A DNA stretch of 64,000 bases from Muscardinus avellanarius. Its lineage: Eukaryota > Chordata > Mammalia > Rodentia > Gliridae. Numbering within the stretch: position 1 is the stretch's first letter; every line of letters begins with the position of its first letter. The stretch is taken from positions 30,503,173 to 30,567,172 of the forward strand of contig OY726560.1 of assembly GCA_963383645.1 (NCBI GenBank). Reading direction: 5' to 3'. The translations under genes were made by a program, and so were the position numbers. Below the pieces are notes generated by a model that worked only from the letters and a program-made list of their open reading frames with translations, was not told the origin of the DNA and searched no databases. This document shows, in pieces, positions 11,735 to 25,122 of the stretch.

Positions 11735-13249
11735 CCAGGACTTCCGGGAAGATGGAGACGGAGGAAAGTGGCACTTACAAGTCCCGCTAAAAATCCAACT
11801 CTACTACCACAAAACCAGCGCCTTTCAGAGCCAGAAAACACCACCAGCAAAGAAATAAAAACGGTAAATACAAGGGACAGAGAAAAAGGACTGGAAAAAC
11901 AGGACACCAAAAAAAAACCAGCCCGAAGTGCCGCGCAGGCGTGGTGCAGAGCAGCAGGAGCTGCCTGAGCGGCCAGAGCCGCAGCGCGGATTGGGGGGAG
12001 CCGCGGAGCAGAGCGGCCTGAGCAGCTGGAGCAGCCAGAGCTGTGTCGCGGAACAGCTGGAGCGGCCGGAGTGGCCAGACCCGCGGTGCAGAGTAGCCAG
12101 AGCCACGGTTCAGAGCAGCCGAGCAGAGCGGCCAGAGCAGCCGAGCGGAGCAGCCAGAACAGCCAGAGCAGCCAGAGCCACAGGGTGGGGAACGGCGGCG
12201 CGGAGTAGCAGGAGCCGCGGAGTGGAGCGGCTAGAGCAGCCGAGCAGAGCGGCCAGAACAGCTGAGCGAAGCGGCCATAACAGCTGAGCAGAGCGGCCAG
12301 AGCAGCCAAGCAGAGCGGCCAGAGCAGCCGGAGCGGAGCGGCCAGAACAGCCGGAGCAGCCAGAGCTGCGTCGTGGAACGGCTGGAGCGGCCGGAGTGGA
12401 CAGAGCTGTGGTGCAGAGCAGCCAGAGTCGCGGTGCAGAGTGGCCGGAGTGGCGTGGCCTACATCTCCCCTAGCAGCACCAGGCTCCAGAGAGGAGGGAG
12501 ACTCAAAACAGAGATCAAATCCAGAGAGGATGTACTCTGGCCTCGCGGCCTAGGATGCAGAAGCAGCGTCTTACTGCTGGCGGCAGCAGCGAGTTCACCG
12601 GACGGCCCTAGACCAACCCACTCAACCAGCCACCAGGCGCCTGAGAGGAGGGGTGAACAGCGAGCCAAGGTGAGCAGGTGCTGAACAGCCGGGCGGCAGT
12701 CAGCAGTTTTGTTGGTGCAGGGAACATCTAAAGCTCCCAAGGGCCAGGCACAGCACAACTGGCAAGGACTCAGAGCGGAGTTCAAAACCAGAGAAGAAAT
12801 ACGCGCATCATGGCCGAGGGCGTGGCAGTGGTGTCATATTGCCAGTGGCGGCAGCAGTGAATCCACCGAGTTCACTACAGCTCCATCAGCGCACTCAACA
12901 ACCGTGAGTCAAATTGCGGCCCCTAGGGGAGAGATCCCAGTACTGTACTCCCAGGGACTTGCGCAGATAGTCTCCCTGGGTCGAGGATTTTAGCAGTGCA
13001 GCCCAGTGGGGGAGTGGCAGTGGCAGAGATATCATACCATAGTCACTACTCCCCACTGGAGAACGCCCAACTTGGCACCCCCCACGGTCTAAGCAGCCTT
13101 GATTGACTCCCTGGGTCTGAGACTTTGTAATACAACCCAGTAAAGGAGTAGTGGTGACTGAGATACCACAGACTCGAGATCCAGAGCATCTTAAGTGAAC
13201 TTGTAGTGACTCAGGGAAGAACCCAGAGAAGGCACAAACTTCCAAAATC
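11735..13249 (+). promoter_or_regulatory. L1 5' UTR, GC/CpG-rich with degenerate minisatellite
   Basis: It begins ACTTCCGGGAAGATGGAG, like an L1 5' end. From about 11930 to 12440 it consists of imperfect repeats of GAGCGGCCAGAGCAGC-like units, far more GC- and CpG-rich than the surrounding DNA. By analogy with other L1s this is the internal promoter region; that role is inferred. The long open frames here on both strands are products of the repeat. Confidence 0.65.
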
Positions 13250-14169
13250 ATGGGAAAGAGAAATAACAATGGAGCAGTGAATGCCAACAACCCCACAACA
13301 TCAGAATCTGATAACACAGAAATCCAAAGATCTCTAGAAGATCAAATTAGGAAAATAACTTTAGAAATAATAGAGGACTTTCGAAAAGAATTTAGAGAGA
13401 GTCAAAAAGAGATAAAGGATGCAATTAATGAAGTAAAGGACTCAATTCAAATTATAAACAACAGATTAGACCACATGGAGAATAGAATCTCGCTTCTTGA
13501 AGATGATCATTCTAAAAATGAACACATAGTTTCTAATTTAGAAAAAGAAAAACCCGACAGCAGGAATCTGACATTGAAGAAATATGGGCCCATTTCAAGA
13601 GAGCTAATCTAAGAATAATTGGAATAGAGGAGGGAAAAGAAAGTGAAACCAAAGGGATCAACAATCTCTTCAAGGAAGTAATAGCAGAAAATTTTCCAAA
13701 CATAGAGCAAGAGGTCGATACACAGGTCCAGGAAACTTATAGAACTCCCTTTAGACAGGATCAGAGAGTAGGATCCCCATGCCACATAATTGTCAAAATG
13801 ACTAATATGGAAGCCAAGGAGAGAATCTTAAAGGCAACAAAAACAAAAGGCCACGTGACATACAGAGGCAAACCAATTAGAATCACTCTAGACTTCCCAA
13901 ACCAAGTTATGAAAGCCAGAAGGGCTTGGAGTAACATATTCCAAACTCTGAAAGAAAACAACTTCCAGCCAAAAATTTCCTACCCAGCAAAACTATCCAT
14001 CAAATTAGATGGGGAAATAAGAAGCTTCCATGACAAACAGCAACTGAAGGAATTTATGTCTTCAAAACCAGCGCTAGAGAAAATACTCAAGGAGATTAAC
14101 TGCAAAGAGGAAATGGGTAATACACACCAGAACCAAAGAAACAAGAATTCCCATCCAGCAGACAACTAA
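13250..14169 (+). pseudogene. L1 ORF1 (frameshifted)
   Basis: ORF1p is the L1 RNA-binding chaperone that packages L1 RNA. Translation starts at ATG 13250. The N-terminal 100 residues form a charged heptad-type coiled coil (to about 13555). The frame is then lost by a 1-base indel at about 13555-13565, which gives a premature end at 13612. The remaining domains continue in another frame: the RRM-like segment (RIIGIEEG motif near 13610-13635) and the C-terminal domain (YPAKLS motif at about 13981), ending at 14169. With the shift the protein cannot be full length. Confidence 0.85.
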
Positions 14170-14217
14170 GCAAAGGAGAATAAACAGTATCTCAAACAGA
14201 AATAAGATCTTAACACG

Positions 14218-15345
14218 TTGGGAATTAAAAATTATCTCTCTATAATCACACTGAATGTAAACGGCCTCAACTCCCCAATAAAAAGACATAAAGTGGCAAA
14301 ATGGATTAAAAGCCAGAATCCATCCATCTGCTGCCTACAAGAAACACACCTTACAAGTAAAGATAGGAACAAACTCAAGGTAAAGGGCTGGAGCAAGGTA
14401 ATCCATGCTAATGGTACTCGAAGACAAGCAGGAGTAGCAACTATGATATCAGACAAGTTAGACTTCAAACCCAAACGTATTAGAAGAGACAAAGAAGGTC
14501 ACATTTTACTGGTAAAAGGAATAGTCCAGCAAGAGGAAATAACAATAATCAACATCTATGCCCCAAACATAGGGGCAGCTACTTTCATAAATCAAACTCT
14601 TTGTGACATGAAGTCACACATAAATCCCAACACAATAATACTGGGAGACTTCAACACACCTCTCACAATACTAGACTGATCTTCCAGACAAAGGGCCAGT
14701 AAAGATGTCTCAGAACTAAAGAACACCATTAACCAAATGGACCTGTTGGACACATATAGAATATTTCACCCAACTACAGCAGAGTTTACATTTTTCTCAG
14801 CTGCTCATGGAACCTTCTCCAAAATAGATCACATCCTGGGACACAAAATGAGCACTAGCAAATTTAAAAAATGTTACATACTTCACTGTGTCATTTCAGA
14901 CCATAATGGAATGAAACTAGAAATCAACTATAAGAAGACCCAGAGAAACAACTTAAACATGTGGAGACTGAACACCACACTTCTGAATGAAGAATGGGTC
15001 ATAGAAGATATAAGAGGTGAAATCAAAAAATTTCTAGAAACAAATGAAAATAAAGAAACAACATATCAAAACCTCTGGGACACTTTGAAGGCAGTATTAA
15101 GAGGAAAATTTATAGCACTGAGTGCTCACATAAGAAAAACAGAAAATCTTCAAATAAATAGCCTTATGACACACCTCAAAGCCCTTGAAAAGCAGGAACA
15201 ATTGAACCCCAAAGCCAGCAGAAGACGGGAAATTATTAAAATTAGAGCAGAAATCAATGAAATAGAGAATAAAAAAAAATACAGAAAATCAACAAAACCA
15301 AAAGCTGGTTTCTTGAAAAAATTAACAAGATTGATAAACCACTAG
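14218..15345 (+). pseudogene. L1 ORF2 5' part: endonuclease, stop-interrupted
   Basis: ORF2p carries an APE-like endonuclease and an RT. Visible endonuclease motifs are NVNGLNSPIKRHK (about 14257), QETHL (14340), NIYAP (14550), GDFN (14644) and SDH (about 14898). The frame opens with TTG at 14218 and has no obvious ATG. A TGA at 14677-14679 interrupts the endonuclease, after which the same frame reopens to 15345. Everything from the RT fingers and palm to the C-terminus is deleted, so it cannot retrotranspose in cis. Confidence 0.85.
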
Positions 15346-15435
15346 CCAACCTAACTAAAAAAAAAGAGAGAATCAACCCAAATTATGAAGATAAGGGATG
15401 AAAAAGGAGACATTACTACTGACAGCGTAGAAATC

Positions 15436-16526
15436 CAGAGGATTTTTTAATATGAGATTGTATTAAAATGAAGAGCTTCTGTGCAGAAAATAAAAACTAT
15501 TAAGTACCTCAAGAGAGAACATGCAGAATGGGAGAAGATTTTTGACAGCTACTCCTCTGATAAAGGACTAATATCTAGAATATACAAAGAACTCAAGAAA
15601 ATCACTGCCAAAAAATAAAATAACCAAATAAAAAATGGGCCAATGAACTAAATAGACACTTCACAAAAAATAGAAATACAAATGTTCCATAAGTATATGA
15701 AAAATAATTTAACATCATTAACAATCAGAGAGATGCAAATCAAACTACCCTGAGATTTCACATAAGCCAAATCAGATTGTTAATTATTTAAAATACAAAT
15801 AACAAATTCTGGTAAGAATGTGGAGAAATAGAAACCATAATACATTGTTGAAGGTATTTAGAATTATGCAACCACTTCAGTAAACAATGTGCAGAATCCT
15901 CAGAAGAATCAGAATGGACCTACCATTTGATCCAGCTTTATCACTTTTGGGTAACTACTAGGAAAAATGGAAACCAAACTACCTAAGTAATGCATGCATA
16001 TTTAAGTTTATATCAACACAACCCACAGTTACCCAACTATGGAACCAACTGAGATGTCCATCAACAGATGAATGTATTACAAAACTATGGGATATGTACA
16101 CAATAGAATTTTACTCAGCCATAAAGAAAAACAAAAGGTGTCATTTTCAGGGAAATGGATGACACTGAAGAACATTATGCTAAGTGAGATTAGTTAGTCA
16201 TAAAAAGTGAAATGGCAGTCTCCCTAATGTACAGAAACTATGTAGAAATTGGTACATAGGAGGGACTCCAGACAAAGGAGGAGAAACATTAGTTGAATGA
16301 AGAAGGGAAGAAGGGAAGAGGTAAGAGGGAAACACATTAATAGACATGATATACATATACAAACTGATCAATGCCAATTATTGTGCTGAGCACAGAAGGA
16401 GGGGAGAGAGAAGTAATAAGGCAGGAACTGAATGAGGACTCAATGTTGTGTGCATGTATGCCTCCATCCCCCTGAACTTCACAAAAATGAATGATTACAA
16501 TGCAACAATTAAAAAAAAAAGAAAGT
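15436..16526 (+). repeat. L1 3' part of the same element
   Basis: Near-3' ORF2 coding and 3' UTR with several frame disruptions, ending in an A-rich tail. It includes TGTATTACAAAACTATGGG at about 16072, a signature shared with the other L1 3' ends in this window. Confidence 0.75.
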
Positions 16527-17012
16527 CACTGGAAGATAAATAAAATAAAGTTAATATTCAATAAAATCTATCCAGATAATTTAAAAACTGTGATATATAT
16601 AACAGTTTTTATTAAATTAAATGTTTTATTTAATTAAATATTTTAATTAAATAAATTTAAATAAAATATTTATTTTATTTAATTAAATATAAGTTTTTAC
16701 TTAATTAAATATATATTATATATATAATATGTTTGTACATATCTAAAATTGAATGAATTTTTGTGTTTTCTCCAGAAACATTGAGGAAAGCACCATTGAC
16801 ATAAACAAAAAACTTCTTTGAGAGTACTGAAATATAAATAATTTTTAAGATATATTTATCTGAACATTTTTACAAAATAATTTCATTGCCTGTGTGTAAA
16901 AGATAAATGTAACATAACCTAGATTTTTTTAAAGAGCACAATTTTGTAGCTAAAGTAAAGACAGTTTGTAAACTGACTCAAAAATTTCTTTCTTGACGAG
17001 GACAACAAAATC
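16527..17012. other. AT-rich intergenic DNA
   Basis: It contains ATTTAATTAAAT-type palindromic AT sequence at 16590-16735. No gene is seen. Confidence 0.55.
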
Positions 17013-17019
17013 ATATGAC

Positions 17020-17213
17020 TTTTTTTTTTTTTTTGGTGGTACTAGGGTTCCTGGAAACCCTTCTACCTCCAGGCTACACTCCCAGACCTATTTTATATTT
17101 TTATTTGGAAACAGGGTCTCTTAAGCCAGCGAGGCTGGCTTTGAACCAGCGCGATCCTCCTGTCTCTGCCTCCCAAGTGCGGGGATTACAAACATGCGCC
17201 ACCACGCCCGGCT
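17020..17213 (-). repeat. B1-dID-type SINE, antisense
   Basis: Full antisense copy ending GCCACCACGCCCGGC. The flanking TATGACTTTT occurs before and after it as a probable target duplication. Confidence 0.9.
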
Positions 17214-18670
17214 ATGACTTTTCATCTGAATGTCACTAGTTACTTAAATTATATTTCAAAGTTAAATAAAGTTAAAAACAGTATCAATAACAATCATCAT
17301 CTTTCAAATATTTCATCACTAGAATTTTAAATATCTTTTTTCTTCTCTTTTTTTATCAAGAACTATGGTTTTTAATTGTATGAAGAGAAAAATGTCACCA
17401 GATTCTAAATTTAAAATGTAATAATATAAATAAACATGATAAAATAAAATAAATGGCTTGAAATAGATACTAAGACTTTTTTTTCATTTGTTGTGTTATT
17501 TGAGCAAAAGGAAAGAAATGTCAAAGATGAATGGACTGTAAATCAAAAATGACAAATTCTCTTGCTATCTAAATCCTGAAATAACATCAGATTAAGGCAT
17601 CTTTTCTTTCCTCAAGCCAACTATCAAAATTCAGAACTTAAATGTCAAACCTGAGTGTTATGGTTCAGAGGCACTTGTATTAGATCAACTAAAGTCTTCC
17701 TCAAGTTTTCTTATTTTTAAAATGATGAATCACTTTGACTTTTCAAATGATCAGTGATACATACTTGGTTCTATATAAACCCAGTGTTAATAATGGAGAA
17801 AGGTTAAATATTAACACTGAAACCTTTCAGAAACAATAACCATAATTGGCTTATTAGTTTCAAAAGAAAATACACAAACATTTGAAAAAGAAAAATTTAA
17901 GATCCACAATTTATTTTAGGAGTTATTTAAGGCAATATATAGACTATGATGCATAGCTAGAATTGCAGTCTGTCATAGAACTTACTAATTACCATCAAAG
18001 AAATATTGGACTATTCATACCATGCAAGGCAAGACCATGGATATACCCATATCAAGTCAGAGCATGTTTTATTGCCAAATGGAGTATAAGAATGTATGTT
18101 CTCACAGCTTTTCAAATTTCAGAAATGCTAACACTGAATAGCAGATACCTATTTCAAAAGTAAAATGTCATAAAGTTATAAAATTGATTATGGATGCAGT
18201 TACTACACCTTGGTAAAAGTGCTTTAGAAATAATATAATTTAAGAAGCCTTTTGAAAAAAAATACAACCTAACATCACTTTATGGAGAAAAAATCCCTTA
18301 AAACAATATCCAGATTCTCACCAAAACAATAGAAATCGGGGAAAAATCTACCACTGATATAGAGTATACCCTTATTTGCATAGTTTACCCTCTAAATTTT
18401 TTTGAGTACAATCATTTCTTTCAGATGGAAAATGTTCCTGTTTAAATGTCAGTCCCAATTATATCAAACATGTCATAAAATGTGCTTTATCATCAAGGCA
18501 TCAAAACCTACTAATTTAAAATAATTAATTGTGCACATAGGCTGAAGTATTTTATAGGTAATTTCTGTACAGTATCTACCCCTCTTTCTGCTTATTTCTT
18601 GTAAAAAAAAAATGAGGAATAAGAAAGTAGCTTTTCCTTCAAAATTTTGCTAACAGTAAAACAAAATGTA
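17214..18670. other. AT-rich intergenic DNA
   Basis: No gene, RNA or clear repeat is recognised. The open frame at 17963-18163 has no recognisable domain. Confidence 0.55.
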
Positions 18671-18685
18671 TTGCAATTGCTTTTT

Positions 18686-18917
18686 TGTTTGTTTGTTTGT
18701 TTTTGTTTTTGTTTTTGCGGGCCTGGGGATGGAACCCAGACCTGCATTCAACCTCCGAGCTACACCCCCTGCCCTATTTTTTATCCTTTATTTTGAAACC
18801 AGGTTTCACTGTGTTGCAGAGAGCCTCACTAAGTAGCTAAGGCTGTCTGTGAACTGCAATCCTCCCGTCTCAGCCTCCCGAATGCTGGGATTACAAGCCT
18901 GTGCCACCACGCCCAGC
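18686..18917 (-). repeat. B1-dID-type SINE, antisense
   Basis: A (GTTT)n tract is followed by CGGGCCTGGGGATGGAACCC and a 7SL head ending CACCACGCCCAGC. The target duplication TTGCAATTGCTTTT flanks it at 18671-18684 and from 18918. Confidence 0.9.
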
Positions 18918-18932
18918 TTGCAATTGCTTTTT

Positions 18933-20290
18933 ATCAAGATTATTTTACCCACCAATTATTTGAGAGGAATGTCACAAATATCTTCACCTATATTTGGATG
19001 GCATGCTAAAATAAGGGATATGCTTAGGTTTTGTTTTATTTGCTCAAAATAAAAAGTTAGCATATTCTTTTCCCATGTAGTTTTTAATCAACATCTGAAA
19101 AGTTTTTCAAATAGCATTTTCCCTTGATCCCAATGGCCCAGAGAGAATCTTCAGCTATTTCTAGTTGTTCTTGTATACACTGACAATCTGTCTTTTGTGG
19201 TCAAATCCTGCCCTGCTTGTCATATTCTCAGCAAGTAAAAGAGATGGCTGGGAATAACACATAGGGTAAAATCAACTAATTTTTATCAGCACGTATTTAC
19301 AGAGAGTAAATAATCTGAAGCACTAGAAAATTGTGAGCTTAGTCTGCTTCTCAAAGGAAAAAAAAATCACCACGAGATTAGACTGGGATTAAGCAATTCC
19401 CAAAAAGAATGTTAACTTTGGAAGAAATTTCTCAGCCAGATTGAGCCCTTCAATAATGCATTTCAGAGTTCATTTTCTCCTCCAGTGATGCCGTCCACTC
19501 CAGGGCCCCACTCCACATAAAACTTAAATATTCAGAAAACGACCTCCAAGAGTGTTCACCTGATGAATCACATTTAGGTTGTGAAAACAAATGAAACAAA
19601 AATCGTAGTCAGACTTTTTAAAGCACACTGAAAAGAAATCTCGATCTTCATTAGGGTGAAGTTGTACAACATAACCTAGAATTTGGGCTCCAGATATGGA
19701 AATTTGGAAATTTTCTTCAGAACTCTCCCAAATCAGACATTCTTTTTAAAGAAACAATTATAGTATTGACAAAAATCAGTAGCGTAGAAGGCCTGGAAGG
19801 CACAGCTGCAGGAACTATGAAAAGGACAGATTGTACCATTATAGTCATTGTGCAAGAGTTCCAGTCTGGGCATCAATCTTGCAAACGACTCCTGCAAATC
19901 AGAACTCAACCTGTCAGAAGCATCGTCTTCATATAGGATAAGGTAAATTCCCCAGAACTGCAGTTCTTGTGAGTCAAAAATTCTTTTGAGTTAGAAGGCA
20001 GACAGTTTAACTGAAATTTGAAAGGATAAGAGAAAAGAAGAAATGATTGGTATACCAGTGGAGCTGCTCTTCAATTAAACATTTTATTGAGATTTTAGAA
20101 TATCCATGCTAAGTAGAAAAAAATTCAAAGCTTCCATCAGTACCCAGCAACAGAAGCTGAAACCAGGCTATTAGTCACAGAATCTTTGTTTTAAAACTAA
20201 AAAATCGATTCATACAAGCTACTGCTGACAAATGTGCACTCCAGGATTGGTGCAGGAAAGGTTGTTCCCTTTTGACAGGGAACCTGGTTC
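18933..20290. other. Intergenic DNA without assigned content
   Basis: Slightly less AT-rich than its surroundings, with no ORF, RNA or repeat that I can assign. Confidence 0.5.
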
Positions 20291-20560
20291 TTTTTTTTTT
20301 TTTAATTTTTATTGGTACATTATAGTCATACATCTTAATGGGGTACAAGATGGTGGAGGCATACACATACACATCAACCAATTAGCCCTTACCCAATTCC
20401 TGTTTGGCTTAGTGATTGACATTGATATGTTTGTTAAAGCACATCCTGTGCATTAGAGAATTTCCCTTCCCCCCCTTTCATCCACTCAGGTTGCCTTATT
20501 TGCTCATCTATAGTAGCCCCTTCTTCCTCTAGAGTTCTCTTTTGATATGTATCATTCAGG
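20291..20560 (-). repeat. Antisense L1 3' end
   Basis: A T-run followed by TTTTTATTGGTACATTATAG and the typical L1 3' UTR complement, truncated at about 20560. Confidence 0.8.
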
Positions 20561-21074
20561 TCTGTATTTGGGCTTGATAGCTGAAATTCCAGACCCCAGA
20601 GCTGCCCTGCACTCCTTATAAAATGTACAACCAGGGCCACACCAAATGATGACTTTAGGAAATTCATTAGTATAAATGTTAGGCTAGTTTCCAATACACC
20701 TCATTTTTCTTTCTTTATTCATTGACAGTCCATGCTTTTCCTTCAAACCTTCTAATCCAGGCACTTCTCCACAAATCAAGAAACTTGTTGCCACAATATA
20801 ATTTTTAATTAAAAGATATTTATGTGTATTTCTCAAATAGTCTGTATTCATTTTTAATAGTTTCACCTCAAAGTGTGAAGTAACACATGTTTTCTTGTTA
20901 AAATAATTTAAGTTAAAAAGTAGAAAGATAATTTGGTGGAGACTCTCTTACTGCACAAAAAATTGTCTATTCTAATTACTCTGCAATGAATGCCCAATAA
21001 TTAGACTCAAAGTATATAAGTACTATTGAATCATAATTAACCAGTATTACAATAGATTCTTTTATTTTCTTTTT
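20561..21074. other. AT-rich intergenic DNA
   Basis: Nothing is recognised. Confidence 0.5.
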
Positions 21075-21200
21075 AATATACTTTTTATTGGTGCATTGTA
21101 GACTCACATCATAATATAGTTCAGAGTGGTAGGGACATGCATATACACAGTACTGGGTGAGATTTCCCATGGCTTCCATATTCTTCTTTCTAATGTGTGG
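21075..21200 (-). repeat. Truncated antisense L1 3' end
   Basis: CTTTTTATTGGTGCATTGTAG begins a short L1 3' UTR fragment with the complement of the poly-A tail on its left. Confidence 0.75.
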
Positions 21201-21469
21201 TATGTATGTGTACAAAACTTAGATATTAAATCTATATCCTAAATTTGCAATTAGCCTTAATTCTTATTGGGTCATTTTTAGTATATTGTTTAATATCTTT
21301 AAATTTTATTTTTCCATTAGTTACAAAATGGCTTTCATATTCACATCATAGGGTTGTGAGGGTTTAATAATTAAAATGTGTAAGTAATGTAGACAAGTAA
21401 ATGGGATATATTAATTGCTATATGAATATCAACTGTTGTTTTAAACTATGCTTTCAATATTTTTTTTAG

Positions 21470-21830
21470 GTATGATAATCAGTTCTATGTGTCATCTTGG
21501 CTAGGTTCTACTAGCCAGTTGCTTAATCCAGTACTAATCTAGATATAACAAATAACATTTTGTAGATGAGAGTAACATCTATCATCAATTGACTTTAAGT
21601 TAAGGAGAGTACTCCAGAAAACATGAGTGGACCTCATTCAATCAGTTGAGGCCTTAAAATCAGTAACTTAAGATTTTTCCTGAGAAGGAAGAAATTATGC
21701 TGATGAATAACCAAAATTGTCATGTTAACCTCTTCCTGTCTGAGTTTCCAGCAAATGGAACTGACATGCTATAGAGAATTTATATTTGTTAATACCCACA
21801 AACATGAGAGATGATTCGTTAAAATAAATT
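21470..21830. repeat. Ancient mammalian interspersed repeat, family unassigned
   Basis: The segment from GTGTCATCTTGGCTAGG to TCAATCAGTTGAGGCC reads like a widespread old mammalian repeat. I cannot name the family with confidence. Confidence 0.4.
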
Positions 21831-21959
21831 ATATACAATATTTATCCTATTCCATAAATATATATGTGTGTATACATATATAATGTATGTTCTGTGTGTT
21901 CATATATGTACATGCTTATATGCTTCTATTGTTTCTCTAAAAATTATTTTTAAATTTCT

Positions 21960-22163
21960 TTATTTTTGTGGTACTGGGAACTAAATCCAGAAGCATTATA
22001 CATCTAAGCTATGCCTCCAGTCCTTTTTTTTCATTTTGAAACAGAATTTCGCTAAATAGATGAGAGTTTTACTACTTGCTGAGAGGCTGCTCTTAAGCTT
22101 GATATTTCTGTCTCTTAGCCTTTCAAGTAGTGGGATTAGAAAGAGCATCACCATGCTCAGCTA
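21960..22163 (-). repeat. Old diverged SINE, antisense
   Basis: TTTTTGTGGTACTGGGAACT at the left and CACCATGCTCAGC at the right, heavily mutated between. Confidence 0.75.
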
Positions 22164-23242
22164 ACAATCCTGACTGATAGAGAAACCTAATGCTACATTT
22201 TCTGCTAATAAATAGCACCCTTCCTTATTTTTCAAACTTGTTTCTGATAAAGTACCATCTTAATCTGCTCAATTACGAACTTCACATAAATAAAATTTTA
22301 CATATGCCACACCATTCATGAATGAGGTATAGTGATAGAAGCTTAGGTGGATAAAAGAAGATAGTATATCACACAGACACTGCAGCCTTAGATAGTAAAA
22401 GTTCTCTAAATTATGTCCCCTCACCACAGTGTTTTTCTTTCAGCCATACAGTTTGCATTTTCTTTCTTCAGTTTCCTCTTTCTCCTTCCTTCTTTTCAAA
22501 TTCACACTTGCTTTTATGCTCTATCCCCAACAGGTTTGATCCCATCTATGGGCAAAATATTTTAATTCTGTTTCCTATCAGTAGTAAACAGTGCATATAA
22601 TCCCATGTATAATTTTATATTCTTCAAGCATATCAAAATCATCATATTGATGATAAAGAATTTGCCTTTTTTTCAGAAGGCTACCACTACAGAGGATTGC
22701 ATCTTTCCATGATTTAATAAGGCACAATGCATCATTTTGTTCAGTAAAGTTTTTATTTAAGTAAACATCTTAATATACTCTTTATATATATATATATATA
22801 GCTTTTTGTTTAAAGATGAATGGAATATGTCTATTTTGTCTTTTAATTACATATTGCTGATAAAAGAGTGATTTAATGATAACCATCCAATTATATGGAT
22901 AAATTATTAATTTCAAATTACAGCTTTTCCTCATATTTTTGTGGAAATGTATAGATCTTCCTGAATATATTTTTATGGCTGTGTATACAAATTTTATCAC
23001 TTTTATTTCTTTATTATAATTGCTTTTCTTATAATTGGCAATGATCTCCACTAAAATGCTCAATATAGAAAGTAATGAAACACTTCAAGAAGATTAAATA
23101 GGCTTAATGTTGTCTTTCATAAGTTTTTAAAGTTATATGCAAATGTACATGAATTGAATATACGTATTTTTATAAAAATACTCTGTAGCTGGATATCTTT
23201 ATGATCTTCTAAAAACTGTTAGAAAAAGAGAGAAAATGAGAG

Positions 23243-23308
<66 letters not shown>

Positions 23309-24772
23309 AAGAGAGAGAAGAGGTACTTTAAACAAATCAACACTGACCTTAGGGAAAAAAAAGAAGATATACAAGTATAATAATGCTGTTAAAGCCTTTT
23401 ATATTCCTCTCCAAAGTTGTCTTTTTTCCATAGTATTTATTTTCCAGAATTCTCTAAATCTCATCATTTCCTTGGGATCTAATAAATGAAAGTGTAAATC
23501 ATGTCTGTGTTTACTATGTAGGTAATTCTGTGTCTATTTTTCCCACCAGTGAAATTTGATCATGTATTAAAGTTATAAAGTGATTAGTACTTATTTGTTT
23601 AAATTTTTCCTTTCATTCATTTTTTTCCGACCTTAGCTTTTCTCCTTATCAATGAGTAATCTTCAGAGTGAGATTTTTTAGAGTATTTGACTATTTTCTA
23701 TCACTATTTCAATCTCAATAATTTTAACTAATACATTAAATTAAACATGCAAAATTACTTTCTGACTAAATATCTTGTCTCTCTGTTTCTGTTTATCTCT
23801 TATATTATTTTTATTTACTCTTCTGTATTTCTTCATTTGAAATAATTCTATTTAAGGACTTGGGCTGCTAATCCAATAGCAATTATATTTTATCATGGCA
23901 GTTGGAGATCCCTGCATGACTGTCATCAAGAAAATACTGAAACCAGTAAATGGATTAATTTCATTCTTGTCCATAAAACAAAGTCTATGTTATCTCTGTC
24001 CCTATTAATATAACTCACCATAGGAGGCAATTTAAAGTACTATCAGAAGCAAGCAATTCAGTCTCTCTTTCTTTTTAAAATGAGAGACCTGCACCAGTCC
24101 CTAGGTTAAGAAATTAATCTGAATCTCAATCTCACTCCTATGAAAATTTTCTAATTTCTATTGTTTTATAGGTGATTCACTCTGAATGTCAAATTTAAGA
24201 GGTCTATAGTTGCTTTTTACATTTATTCTTTTTTTGTCTTATAAAAAATATAATCTGACACTTGCATACAGTTGTATCATTTGGGTTTTCTGCTTAAATA
24301 ATCAGTCTGACATTCTCCTGCATTCATAAAGATGCAAAGTGTGAAATCTTTGCCCTGATTTGACCAAGCGTCCAGCATCCACTGGCATCTACTATGATAT
24401 TTAAATTGGTATCCTGTGAGGCTATACAGCAAGGGTGAAGAGGGTGTGCATGTGTATGTGCATGTGTGTGTGTTTGTGTGTGTTGTATATCATGCTACCC
24501 TTTTGCTTACTGCAAAAGAAAAGCAATAAGCAAAGAACTGGCATAGCAGGTCTCAAAGTAAAATTAGTTTGAAATATGAAAGTGAAATAAACAGTCATTT
24601 GATAGAAAACATTTATCTTACATGAAGTTCTACCTGATACATTTATTTTGTCTGTGACAAGAGAGACAAGGTCAGATACCATGATTATGTTAGATGATTA
24701 AACACAATAAAGCTGAGGTTCAAGGAAAGTAGAAAATTATAAAATAACCCTTATTAAAATGGATAAGAAAGC
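22164..24772. other. AT-rich intergenic DNA
   Basis: No gene is recognised. Short simple repeats occur: (TA)n at 22785-22800, (GA)n at 23243-23303 and TG-rich sequence at 24446-24482. Confidence 0.5.
23243..23303. repeat. (GA)n microsatellite
   Basis: About 60 bp of uninterrupted GA dinucleotides within a longer purine-rich tract (23220-23318). Confidence 0.95.
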
Positions 24773-24895
24773 CAAGTATGGTGGCACATGCCTGTAATCC
24801 TAGTACTTGGGAGTTTTGAGGCAGGAAGATTGCACATTTGAGATCAGCCTAAGCAATTTAGTGAGACTCTAAGCAACCTACTGATATCCTCTTTT
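24773..24895 (+). repeat. Diverged SINE head, sense
   Basis: CCAAGTATGGTGGCACATGCC and the following bases match the 7SL head. The copy lacks an ID-like tail. Confidence 0.75.
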
Positions 24896-24911
24896 AAAAT
24901 AAAATATCACA

Positions 24912-25122
24912 CCGGGCGTGGTGGCACATGCTTGTAATCCTAGCATTCGGGAGGCTGAGACTGGAGGATCATGGTTCGCAGACAGCCTCAGTTACTTAGT
25001 GAGACCCTCCACAACTTAGTGAGAACCTGTCTCAAAATAAAGAATAAAAATAGGGCAGGAGGTGTAGCTTGGAGGTAGAATGCTCCTGGGCTCCATCCCT
25101 AGACCGCAAAATAAAGACTAAA
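24912..25122 (+). repeat. B1-dID-type SINE, sense
   Basis: CCGGGCGTGGTGGCACATGC head, two CTTAGTGAGA-type segments, and the ID-like GGTGTAGCTTGGAGGTAGAA tail. Confidence 0.85.

Larger units (their letters stand above)
11735..16526 (+). mobile_element. L1 retrotransposon, internally deleted
   Basis: A sense-strand L1 with its 5' region, ORF1, the ORF2 endonuclease part, a deletion of most of RT, and a 3' part ending in a short A-rich tail (about 16508-16526). After 15345 the sequence jumps at about 15400-15440 to near-3' ORF2 sequence (GATAAAGGACTAATATCTAG at 15558). It is not autonomous: ORF1 is frameshifted, ORF2 has a stop in its endonuclease, and RT is missing. No clear target duplication was found. 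Confidence 0.82.

Noticed and set aside
11644..12309. 221-codon minus-strand frame and overlapping plus-strand frames in the L1 5' region
   Set aside because: Low-complexity Ala/Leu/Ser or Arg/Ala/Glu translations of a GC-rich repeat; no gene evidence.
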